NCBI RefSeq assembly: GCF_005405905.1
Contig: NZ_BJHU01000040.1
Location: 182,989 to 246,988, forward strand
Length of the DNA: 64,000 nucleotides
DNA from: Acidovorax sp. NB1
GTDB taxonomy: Bacteria; Pseudomonadota; Gammaproteobacteria; Burkholderiales; Burkholderiaceae_C
Direction: 5' to 3'
Part shown: piece after piece, positions 49,385 to 64,000 of the stretch
How the letters are laid out: every line of letters begins with the position of its first letter
Numbering within the stretch: the stretch's first letter is position 1
Program-made: the position numbers and the translations under genes
Notes under the pieces: generated by a model
What the model saw: the letters and a program-made list of their open reading frames with translations, nothing else
Databases searched by the model: none
Told to the model about the DNA's origin: nothing

Positions 49385-50789
49385 CGTTCAGATTGTCCGG
49401 GACAGCCCCGCCCTTGTCCGCGTTGCCGGGAATTAAATGGCCTGGCGACGGCAGCAATTGCGCATCGGTGTTGTGCGCAAGAAACGTTTGCACCTGGGCG
49501 TCCCCTTCGGCACGGAACACCGAACAGGTGCAGTACAGCAGGCGCCCCCCGGGGCGCAGCAGGGGCCACAGTGCCTTCAGCAACTGCGCCTGCAGAGTGG
49601 CGAGCTGGGCAATATCGCTCTCCCGGCGCAGCCAGCGCACGTCGGGGTGGCGGCGCACAATGCCCGATGCGGTGCAGGGCGCATCCAGCAGGATGGCGTC
49701 GAACAGCGCCCCGCCACAGCGCGCCTGCCACCAGTCCTGCGGGCGGGCGGCATCGGCCACCAGGACCTGCGCATTGAGCCCCAGGCGCTGCAGGGTGTCG
49801 CCAATGCGGGCGCTGCGGGTGGCGTCGATCTCCAGCGCCGTCACCTGCAAGGGGGCACCAGCCGGGGCCATTTCCAGCAGGTGGGCGGTTTTGCCACCCG
49901 GCGCGGCGCAGGCATCCAGCACCCGCAGGGGCTCCGCCAAGTTCAGCCCTTGCAGCAGCAGCGGCGCCGCCATCTGGGCGGCAGCGTCCTGCACCGACGC
50001 CCAGCCTTCAGCAAAGCCGGGCAACGCGGGCACGGGCACAGGGTGCTGCAGGGCCAGGCCCGTTTCGCCGGCGGGAATTGCTATTAAATTAATAGCTTCA
50101 AGTGCTTGCTGATAGCGCGGTAGCGTGCATTTTTGCTGATTAATTCTCAGCGTCATGGGCGCATGGGCGTTGTTGGCCCGCAGGATCTGCTCCCAATGCT
50201 GGGGATGGTCTTTGCGCAGCCGCTGAATCCACCAGGCGGGGTGGTTCCAGCGCGCGACTGGGTCGCTGTCGGTCGCAGCCACCAGCGCGTCCCGCTCACG
50301 CAGAAAGCGGCGCAGGCAGCCATTGATGAACGAGGCCTGGGCCCGGGTGGCCGGGTGGTGCTTGGCCGCTTCTACCGCCTGGTTGACCAGGGTGAAGGCT
50401 TCGTAGGACGCCTCGTTCGGGTTCCAGCCCAGCGCCAGGGCCGTGCACAGCAAGGCATCGGCGGCGGGCGGCGGGGTGCGGGCGGCCAGTTGGCGGCGCA
50501 GGGCCTCGGCCCGGCCCAGCTGCCGCAGCACCTGGAACAGCAGGGCCTGCACCCCGGGGCGCAGGCCCGCATCCACGGCGGCCAGAGCCGCTGTGCCCGA
50601 TTGGCCAGCGCGAATGGACTGCAACGCCCCTGCAACAGCAGCCAACTGCTGCCACAGCGCGACGGACCCAGTAGCGGCACCCGCCGGTGCACCCGGCTGC
50701 GAGCCCGCCCCACCGGTGCGGGGACGCGGAGGACGGGAGGGGTTGCTGCCGCCGGGACGGCCCGTGCGGTGGGAGGGAGGAGGATTCAT
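49338..50789 (-). CDS. rsmB: 16S rRNA (cytosine-967-C5) methyltransferase RsmB
   Basis: Methylates C967 of 16S rRNA. The 483-residue protein has an N-terminal NusB-like RNA-binding region and a C-terminal Rossmann methyltransferase. SAM motif: VLDACAAPGGKTAHLLEM; catalytic cysteines in LLDAPCTASGIVRRHPD and LLYCTCSVF. A proline/glycine-rich, poorly conserved first 45 residues precede the conserved part. Start ATG 50789 follows GGAGGAGG. Residues about 222-238 (EAINLIAIPAG) are encoded by a dispersed repeat between the two domains. Confidence 0.93.
   Translation of the reverse strand: MNPPPSHRTGRPGGSNPSRPPRPRTGGAGSQPGAPAGAATGSVALWQQLAAVAGALQSIRAGQSGTAALAAVDAGLRPGVQALLFQVLRQLGRAEALRRQLAARTPPPAADALLCTALALGWNPNEASYEAFTLVNQAVEAAKHHPATRAQASFINGCLRRFLRERDALVAATDSDPVARWNHPAWWIQRLRKDHPQHWEQILRANNAHAPMTLRINQQKCTLPRYQQALEAINLIAIPAGETGLALQHPVPVPALPGFAEGWASVQDAAAQMAAPLLLQGLNLAEPLRVLDACAAPGGKTAHLLEMAPAGAPLQVTALEIDATRSARIGDTLQRLGLNAQVLVADAARPQDWWQARCGGALFDAILLDAPCTASGIVRRHPDVRWLRRESDIAQLATLQAQLLKALWPLLRPGGRLLYCTCSVFRAEGDAQVQTFLAHNTDAQLLPSPGHLIPGNADKGGAVPDNLNGDHDGFFYALLQKSP
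50078..50126. repeat. Dispersed repeat, member 8 (inside rsmB)
   Basis: TTGCTATTAAATTAATAGCT followed by TCAAGTGCTTGCTGATAGCGC, in the opposite orientation to members 1, 4 and 7. It is read in frame in the linker between the RNA-binding and methyltransferase domains. Confidence 0.6.
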
Positions 50790-50820
50790 CGTGGTCCTGA
50801 AAACGGCTTCGTCGGCCGCG

Positions 50821-51435
50821 CTACAGCGCGCGCGCCGCCTTGAAGCCAAACACCCAGGCCAGGAGGCTGGCCGGGAATTGCGCGATGGCAGCGTTGTAGT
50901 GCTGCACCGCGTCATTGAACACCTGGATGGCCTGTGTGTTCTGGAACTGGTGTTCGTCCCAGCGGATCTGCCAGATCGACAGGGCCGTGACTGCGGGCTC
51001 CGGCGGCGCGTCCGGAGCCAGGCCACCGCCCTCGGGTGCCTGGGGGGCGGGCTGCGCCAGGGCCGCCTGCCAGCTTGCCTGCAGCACATCGCGTGCGGCG
51101 GCCAGGGCCGCTACGGCGTCTGGCTGCAGCGGGCGGGCGCGCGCCACCGCCAGCGAAGCACTCAGCTGGATGGTGGCGCCTTGCAGCGCCGCCAGTTCCT
51201 GCTCCCTGGCGCCTGCCAGCAGGCGCCCTGGCTGCACGGCGATGGCCGCATCCCACTCACCCAGCAGCGCCACCAGGCGCACCATGTGGGCGTCGAAGCT
51301 GCCAAACGACTGCACCACCGCCGAGCGCAGCCGCATCAGGCGGTTGTAGGCCCCGAGGGCCCAGAACAGGAGGACGGCAAAAACGATCCAGAAAAGGGGC
51401 GATGACCACAACATGCACAGTTGCTGGCGGCACAT
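50821..51435 (-). CDS. LemA-like membrane protein
   Basis: A roughly 204-residue protein with one N-terminal membrane segment (LFWIVFAVLLFWALGAYNRL) and a helical LemA-type domain. The AYNRLMRLRSAVVQSFGSFD segment and the end AIAQFPASLLAWVFGFKAA are the family marks. Function is unknown. I pick ATG 51435, which follows GGAG with a long gap; ATG 51414 is equally possible. It is 31 bp upstream of rsmB and reads in the same direction. Confidence 0.8.
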   Translation of the reverse strand: MCRQQLCMLWSSPLFWIVFAVLLFWALGAYNRLMRLRSAVVQSFGSFDAHMVRLVALLGEWDAAIAVQPGRLLAGAREQELAALQGATIQLSASLAVARARPLQPDAVAALAAARDVLQASWQAALAQPAPQAPEGGGLAPDAPPEPAVTALSIWQIRWDEHQFQNTQAIQVFNDAVQHYNAAIAQFPASLLAWVFGFKAARAL

Positions 51436-51493
51436 GTCTTGTGCGCTCCAGCCCGGGAAAAAGGGAAAAAAGAAAAAGCCAGGGCGTTCCATG

Positions 51494-51536
51494 AAAAACG
51501 CCCCCGGCCTGCCAGGGGACAGGGCGGGAGCGTTTC
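51494..51536 (-). terminator. Terminator after rpoC
   Basis: On the minus strand AACGC..CCCG, a 15-20-base loop region, then CCGGGGGCGTT and TTTTTC, 18 bp beyond the rpoC stop. The stem has a few bulges. Confidence 0.6.
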
Positions 51537-51553
51537 AGTGACAGCCGAAAGGC

Positions 51554-55789
<4,236 letters not shown>

Positions 55790-55810
55790 AGTGACTCTTT
55801 CCTTTTCTGC

Positions 55811-59923
<4,113 letters not shown>

Positions 59924-60189
59924 GAGATCTCCGGGCAAAGACATGAGTCCTGGGTCTTCGACGACTGACCCACAAGAAGCGTTGTCCTTGCGGGCTTGGC
60001 GGTTGGCCACTACCAACCATGGCGGACGGTGATGCGTTGCACATCACCCGGACCAAGGCGTCTTCTGCTGTCGGGGTTGACAGAAGACACTCGAAAGCCC
60101 CGTGGGACACGGGGCTTGCGGGTGCTCTCTGAAAGCACCAAAGGCTGGAGGCCCTTTGAGGAGCACTCCAGCCCTTGAGTGAGACCGAA
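59924..60189 (-). promoter_or_regulatory. rplL-rpoB spacer with six consecutive perfect inverted repeats
   Basis: Stems, by position: 60143-60150/60166-60173 (8 bp), 60121-60126/60134-60139 (6 bp), 60095-60104/60108-60117 (10 bp, 3-nt loop), 60060-60067/60081-60088 (8 bp), 60028-60034/60042-60048 (7 bp), 60001-60006/60013-60018 (6 bp). The 10-bp one resembles the attenuator/RNase III site known between these genes in E. coli. No long T-run follows any of them. Confidence 0.65.
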
Positions 60190-60567
60190 TTACTTGAGTT
60201 CGGCCTTGGCGCCAGCTTCCACCAGCTTCTTGACGGCAGCTTCGGCGTCAGCCTTGGCAATGCCTTCCTTGACGTTCTTGGGAGCGCCGTCCACCAAGTC
60301 CTTGGCTTCCTTGAGGCCCAGACCGGTGATTTCGCGCACTGCCTTGATGACGGACACCTTGTTGGCGCCGGCTTCGGTCAGCACAACGTTGAATTCCGTC
60401 TTTTCTTCAGCAGCAGCAGCACCAGCGCCACCACCGGCAGCAGCAGGAGCAGCCATGGCTGCAGCGCTCACGCCAAACTTCTCTTCAATAGCCTTCACCA
60501 GGTCATTGAGTTCCAGAACCGTCATGCTGTCCAGCGCGGTCAGAAATGCGTCTTTATCGAATGCCAT
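60190..60567 (-). CDS. rplL: 50S ribosomal protein L7/L12
   Basis: A 125-residue stalk protein that recruits elongation factors. The N-terminal dimerisation part leads through an alanine/glycine hinge ([20 protein letters not shown]) to the globular domain ending [13 protein letters not shown]. It is 40 bp downstream of rplJ and normal in length. Confidence 0.98.
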   Translation of the reverse strand: MAFDKDAFLTALDSMTVLELNDLVKAIEEKFGVSAAAMAAPAAAGGGAGAAAAEEKTEFNVVLTEAGANKVSVIKAVREITGLGLKEAKDLVDGAPKNVKEGIAKADAEAAVKKLVEAGAKAELK

Positions 60568-60607
60568 TTTGATTTCCTAACAATTTTGTTGGTTAACTGC
60601 CGAGCGT

Positions 60608-61132
60608 TCAAGCTGCGACAGGTTCGGCGGCCGGTGCGGCAGCGCCTTCGCCTTTTTTCGCCGCCAGTGCGCCCAGCACAACGGCCGTACGCGACATGGG
60701 GGACATAAGCAAGCCACAAATCTGTGCCAGCAGAACTTCCTTGGAAGGAATGTTGGCCAGTTGCTTAACGCCGTTGACATCCAGGGCTTTACCACCGAAA
60801 GCGCCACCACGAATCACCAGCTTGTCGTTGGTCTTCGAGAAATCGGCCACCACCTTCGCGGCAGCCACAGCGTCTTCGGAGAAGCCATAGATCAGAGGAC
60901 CGGTCATCTGGTCTGCCACCACGTCAAACTGGCTGCCAGCCACAGCACGGCGGGCCAGGGTGTTCTTCAGAACACTCAGGCTCACACCCTTGCTGCGGGC
61001 TTCAACGCGCAGTTTGGTCATGTCGGCGACCGTGATGCCACGGTATTCCGCGATCACAAGCGTTTGAGCTTTAGCGGCGAGGCTGGTCACTTCACTGATG
61101 ACCGCTTCTTTCTCACTGCGATTAAGACTCAA
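60608..61132 (-). CDS. rplJ: 50S ribosomal protein L10
   Basis: A 174-residue protein that anchors the L7/L12 stalk on the ribosome. The start codon is TTG (61132), preceded by AAGGAG at good spacing; the protein begins (M)[18 protein letters not shown]. The tail is alanine/proline rich. The 238-bp leader upstream is where L10 family members bind their own message in other bacteria. Confidence 0.96.
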   Translation of the reverse strand: MSLNRSEKEAVISEVTSLAAKAQTLVIAEYRGITVADMTKLRVEARSKGVSLSVLKNTLARRAVAGSQFDVVADQMTGPLIYGFSEDAVAAAKVVADFSKTNDKLVIRGGAFGGKALDVNGVKQLANIPSKEVLLAQICGLLMSPMSRTAVVLGALAAKKGEGAAAPAAEPVAA

Positions 61133-61370
61133 GGTCTACTCCTTAAATTGCACACTCGGGTTTTCACCCTCATGCGCGCTCTTGTTGCAGCGACCAACTG
61201 TTTCGGAACGGATTCCATCTGCAGCGGGATCGCCATCTGCGTTGGCCCCGAAGGGATTAAGTGCAAACAGGTTGCGCACCAACGGTCTTGGATGGCCTGG
61301 AAATACCTGTTACAGCATCCCCAGCCCACCACATCAGGCCCTTAACAGGCCCGAAGATTTCTTATCGCAA
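61133..61370 (-). ncRNA. Probable L10 leader (autoregulatory region between rplA and rplJ)
   Basis: The rplA-rplJ gap is 238 bp, the size and place of the known L10 leader, where L10-L12 binds to repress the operon. Several short stems can be drawn, but I have not compared them with the Rfam model. I call it by position only. Confidence 0.5.
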
Positions 61371-62066
61371 TTACGCTGCGATGGATTGCGTATCCACTCG
61401 GACGCCAACGCCCATCGTGGAGGACACAGCGACCTTGCGCAGGTACAGACCCTTGCTGGTTGCAGGCTTGGCCTTGTTCAGGGCTTCGATCAGTGCAGCC
61501 AGGTTGCCTTGCAGCTTGTCGTTGTCGAACGAGCGGCGACCGATCGTGCTGTGCACGATACCGGCCTTGTCAACGCGGAACTGCACTTGACCTGCCTTGG
61601 CGTTCTTCACGGCCGTAGCGACGTCTGGGGTCACGGTGCCTACCTTGGGGTTAGGCATCAGGCCACGTGGACCCAGGATCTGACCCAGCGTACCCACGAC
61701 GCGCATGGCGTCAGGAGCAGCGATCACCACGTCGAAAGGCATGTCACCAGCCTTGACCATGGCGGCCAGGTCGTCCATGCCCACGACATCGGCGCCAGCA
61801 GCCTTGGCTTCGTCAGCCTTGGCACCCTGGGCGAACACCGCCACGCGGGTCGTCTTGCCGGTGCCATTGGGCAGCACCACGGCGCCGCGAACCACCTGGT
61901 CAGACTTCTTGGCATCGATGCCAAGCTGAACGGCCACGTCGATGGATTCGTCAAACTTGGCCGTAGCGGCTTCCTTCACGATCACGACTGCGTCGGCGAA
62001 TGCGTACAGCTTGGTGCTGTCAACCTTGCCTTGCAGCGCTTTTTGCTTCTTGGTCAGCTTGGCCAT
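61371..62066 (-). CDS. rplA: 50S ribosomal protein L1
   Basis: A 231-residue ribosomal protein of the L1 stalk; in other bacteria it represses rplKA translation. It carries [19 protein letters not shown] and [16 protein letters not shown], the family signature. The start ATG 62066 is one base past the rplK stop, and its GGAGGG lies inside rplK. Confidence 0.98.
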   Translation of the reverse strand: MAKLTKKQKALQGKVDSTKLYAFADAVVIVKEAATAKFDESIDVAVQLGIDAKKSDQVVRGAVVLPNGTGKTTRVAVFAQGAKADEAKAAGADVVGMDDLAAMVKAGDMPFDVVIAAPDAMRVVGTLGQILGPRGLMPNPKVGTVTPDVATAVKNAKAGQVQFRVDKAGIVHSTIGRRSFDNDKLQGNLAALIEALNKAKPATSKGLYLRKVAVSSTMGVGVRVDTQSIAA

Positions 62067-62067
62067 C

Positions 62068-62499
62068 TTACAAACCCTCCACCGTCACGCCCATGGAGCG
62101 TGCAGAGCCGGCCAGCGTGCGCACAGCGGCGTCCACATTGGCAGCGTTCATGTCCTTCATCTTGGTCTTGGCGATCTCTTCGAGCTGTTCGCGCGTGATC
62201 TTGCCGACCTTGATCTTCAGTGCGTTCGAAGAACCCTTTTCGAGCTTGATAGCCTTCTTGATCAGAGTCGTCGCTGGCGGCGTCTTGATGATGAAGGTGA
62301 AGCTCTTGTCTGCAAAAGCCGTGATGACCACGGGCAGTGGCAGGCCTGGCTCAACGCCTTGGGTCTGGGCATTGAATGCCTTGCAGAACTCCATGATGTT
62401 GAGGCCACGCTGGCCCAGTGCGGGACCGATGGGTGGGGATGGATTGGCCTTACCAGCTGGAACTTGCAGCTTGATAAAACCGACGATTTTCTTCGCCAT
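62068..62499 (-). CDS. rplK: 50S ribosomal protein L11
   Basis: A 143-residue protein of the GTPase-associated centre. [20 protein letters not shown] and [18 protein letters not shown] are the family hallmarks. It starts the ribosomal-protein part of the operon, 166 bp after nusG, a gap that may hold a promoter. Confidence 0.98.
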   Translation of the reverse strand: MAKKIVGFIKLQVPAGKANPSPPIGPALGQRGLNIMEFCKAFNAQTQGVEPGLPLPVVITAFADKSFTFIIKTPPATTLIKKAIKLEKGSSNALKIKVGKITREQLEEIAKTKMKDMNAANVDAAVRTLAGSARSMGVTVEGL

Positions 62500-62665
62500 G
62501 TTTTACTCCTTGCGGGTCATAACGCCTGCGTCGCACCATGCAACAACAGGCTCCCCGGGGTTAACGACTCACTGTCACGATGTCCGCACCGAGTCGAAAA
62601 GTGCAGCATCCAATTTTTTTCGAACGCTAGAAGTCGTGAAGAACAAGACCTCGTCTTGCCGACAT

Positions 62666-63262
62666 TTAGGTTTTTTCGACTTGGCCGAACTCCAACTCGA
62701 CCGGCGTGGATCGACCAAAGATCATCACAGAGACGCGTACACGGCTCTTTTCGTAATTGACCTCTTCGACCGAACCATTGAAGTCCGTGAAAGGACCTTC
62801 CTTGACGCGAACCAGCTCGCCCACCATGAATTCGATCTTGTGGCGGGGCTTGTCGGTACCTTCCTGCATCTGGCTGACGATCTTCTGCACCTCGTCTTCC
62901 GAGATGGGGGCGGGACGGTTCTTTGCACCACCCACAAACCCGGTCACCTTATTGGTGTGCTTCACCAAGTGCCAGGTGTCGTCGTCCATGATCATCTCAA
63001 CGAACACATAGCCAGGAAACAAACGACGCTCCGTCGTCTTGCGCTGGCCGTTCTTCATTTCAACAACTTCTTCAGTCGGCACAAGAATGCGACCAAATTT
63101 ATCTGACATGCCCGAGCGACTGATCCGCTCTTGGATGTTGCGCTCCACCGCCTTCTCCATGCCCGAATAGGCATGAACGATGTACCAGCGCAGATCGGGA
63201 TTTGCCGAAGCAGAAGCGCCTGCAGGAGCCTCTGCTCCCGTGATTTCCGCAGCGGTCGTCAT
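62666..63262 (-). CDS. nusG: Transcription antitermination factor NusG
   Basis: A 198-residue NusG. The NGN domain begins [19 protein letters not shown], and the KOW domain reads [22 protein letters not shown]. The first 22 residues are an alanine-rich extension. The start ATG 63262, preceded by GGAGAAAATC, overlaps the secE stop (ATGA). Confidence 0.97.
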   Translation of the reverse strand: MTTAAEITGAEAPAGASASANPDLRWYIVHAYSGMEKAVERNIQERISRSGMSDKFGRILVPTEEVVEMKNGQRKTTERRLFPGYVFVEMIMDDDTWHLVKHTNKVTGFVGGAKNRPAPISEDEVQKIVSQMQEGTDKPRHKIEFMVGELVRVKEGPFTDFNGSVEEVNYEKSRVRVSVMIFGRSTPVELEFGQVEKT

Positions 63263-63645
63263 GATTTTCTCCAACCCAAAATCAAGTCGTACAAAACCCA
63301 TTCCAGAGTTTTGTCAGTGAACCACAGGAACAGGGCCATGATCACCACAAAGGCAAACACATACGCCGTCATCTGCAGAGTTTCCTTGCGCGTCGGCCAA
63401 ACGACCTTTTTCACCTCGCGCCATGCGTCTTTCGCAAATGCAACGAACTGGCGACCCGATTCCGACACCAGAAACACGCCAGCAGCCGCGACCAAACCCA
63501 CAATCAGCGCGGCCCATTGCACCACCGCACCTTGTTTGCCCAGCAAATAAAAGCCCGCCACCGATGCAATGACCAGAGCCACCACCGCTGCGAGCTTGGC
63601 CTTGTCTGCGCCTGTATTGACAGTTTCAACCTGTGATGTGGCCAT
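63259..63645 (-). CDS. secE: Preprotein translocase subunit SecE
   Basis: A 128-residue SecE of the longer, three-segment type: two N-terminal membrane segments (about 17-60) and the essential third ([19 protein letters not shown]), with the conserved [15 protein letters not shown] loop before it. It ends by overlapping nusG by 4 bp. Confidence 0.96.
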   Translation of the reverse strand: MATSQVETVNTGADKAKLAAVVALVIASVAGFYLLGKQGAVVQWAALIVGLVAAAGVFLVSESGRQFVAFAKDAWREVKKVVWPTRKETLQMTAYVFAFVVIMALFLWFTDKTLEWVLYDLILGWRKS

Positions 63646-63692
63646 CTTTGAGTGTTTCCTGCTTCCGATTCACGGCATCACTTAAGACACCG

Positions 63693-63717
63693 AAGCCCGC
63701 CAGGGTCTGGCGGGCTT
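63693..63717. terminator. Hairpin between tRNA-Trp and secE
   Basis: AAGCCCGCCAG, 3-base loop, CTGGCGGGCTT: a perfect 11-bp stem. On the minus strand no T-run follows (CGGTGTCTT), so it may be a processing or attenuation hairpin rather than a full terminator. Confidence 0.6.
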
Positions 63718-63736
63718 GTTTTGGGCCACTTTCAAG

Positions 63737-63812
63737 TGGCAGGGGCAGTAGGAATCGAACCTACAACCTTCGGTTTTGGAGACCGACGCTCTGCCAATTG
63801 AGCTATACCCCT
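63737..63812 (-). tRNA. tRNA-Trp (anticodon CCA)
   Basis: 76 nt with encoded CCA. AGGGGTA acceptor, AGCTCAATTGGCAGAGC D-arm, anticodon stem CGGT with loop CTCCAAA (CCA), GTAGGTTCGATTCCTAC T-arm. It lies between tuf and secE, the usual place. Confidence 0.97.
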
Positions 63813-63825
63813 GTATATCTGCTAA

Positions 63826-64000
63826 TTAAGCAATGATCTTGGCCACGACGCCAGCGCCGACCGTACGGCCACCTTCGCGGATAGCGAAACGCAGACCTTC
63901 TTCCATGGCAATGGGGTTGATCAGCTTCACAGTGATCGACACGTTGTCACCAGGCATGACCATTTCCTTGTCGGCTGGCAGCTCGATGGCGCCAGTCACG
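63826..64000 (-). CDS. tuf: Elongation factor Tu, C-terminal part (cut by window edge)
   Basis: The final 57 codons of EF-Tu, read leftward from the right edge; the start is outside the window. The visible text, [20 protein letters not shown] and [16 protein letters not shown], then AKIIA, is the typical domain III end. The stop TAA is at 63828-63826. Followed by tRNA-Trp. Confidence 0.97.

Noticed and set aside
62500..62665. Promoter for rplKAJL in the nusG-rplK gap
   Set aside because: A promoter is likely by analogy, but I cannot point to convincing -35 and -10 boxes.

Overview
The window is high-GC chromosomal DNA from a betaproteobacterium of the Comamonadaceae, most like Acidovorax or a close relative. 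I infer this from the gene families, the gene orders (narXL-narK1K2-narGHJI; rsmB-DUF4390-ntrYX; tuf-tRNA-Trp-secE-nusG-rplKAJL-rpoBC) and a dispersed repeat built on an ATAGCTAT/AATAGC core, which I recall from that family. I see no insertion sequence, phage, CRISPR array or rRNA gene. Most of the window is ordinary core genome.

Layout. 1-17.3 kb (all minus strand) is an anaerobic nitrate-respiration block: narX-narL (nitrate/nitrite two-component system), narK1-narK2 (transporters), narGHJI (membrane nitrate reductase and its chaperone), a parvulin-type prolyl isomerase, a beta-carbonic anhydrase, a class II (B12-dependent) ribonucleotide reductase nrdJ, and the start of an nnrS-like gene cut by the left edge. 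A perfect FNR/DNR-like site (TTGAC-N4-GTCAA) lies just upstream of narX. 17.3-27.9 kb is mixed metabolism and signalling: a ChaN-like lipoprotein, a PAS-GGDEF-EAL protein, purU, a LysR regulator, a glycolate-oxidase-like FAD enzyme, lrgAB, a DUF445 protein and a class V aminotransferase. 27.9-36.2 kb holds a three-domain biotin-dependent acyl-CoA carboxylase, an acyl-CoA ligase, a TetR regulator, an orphan branched-chain amino-acid-type binding protein and threonine aldolase. 36.2-41.0 kb holds yggS, the twitching-motility ATPases pilT and pilU with a cyclic-nucleotide-binding-fold protein between them, and a 3-hydroxyisobutyrate-dehydrogenase-like enzyme. 41.2-44.0 kb is the envelope/replication cluster dolP-diaA-yraN with divergent rsmI. 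44.1-51.5 kb holds a short Hsp70, tRNA-Phe, an NtrY/NtrX-like two-component pair, a DUF4390 protein, rsmB and a LemA-like protein. 51.5-64.0 kb is the transcription/translation block, read leftward: tuf (partial), tRNA-Trp, secE, nusG, rplK, rplA, rplJ, rplL, rpoB, rpoC.

The nitrate block reads as one anaerobic-growth module: sensing (NarXL), uptake/exchange (NarK1/K2), respiration (NarGHI with NarJ), possible protein-folding help (PPIase), CO2/bicarbonate balance (carbonic anhydrase), oxygen-independent deoxyribonucleotide synthesis (NrdJ) and an NO-related membrane protein (NnrS). All genes from narK1 to nnrS are co-directional with small gaps or overlaps.

The most interesting signals outside ordinary genes are: (a) a dispersed repeat of about 50-70 bp with eight recognisable members, four of them inside genes and read in frame as protein; (b) six consecutive perfect inverted repeats in the rplL-rpoB spacer; (c) dyad elements and an FNR-type site around the nar promoters; (d) a palindrome in the 37-bp divergent gap between yggS and pilT. 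None is a proven new system; each is stated with a test.
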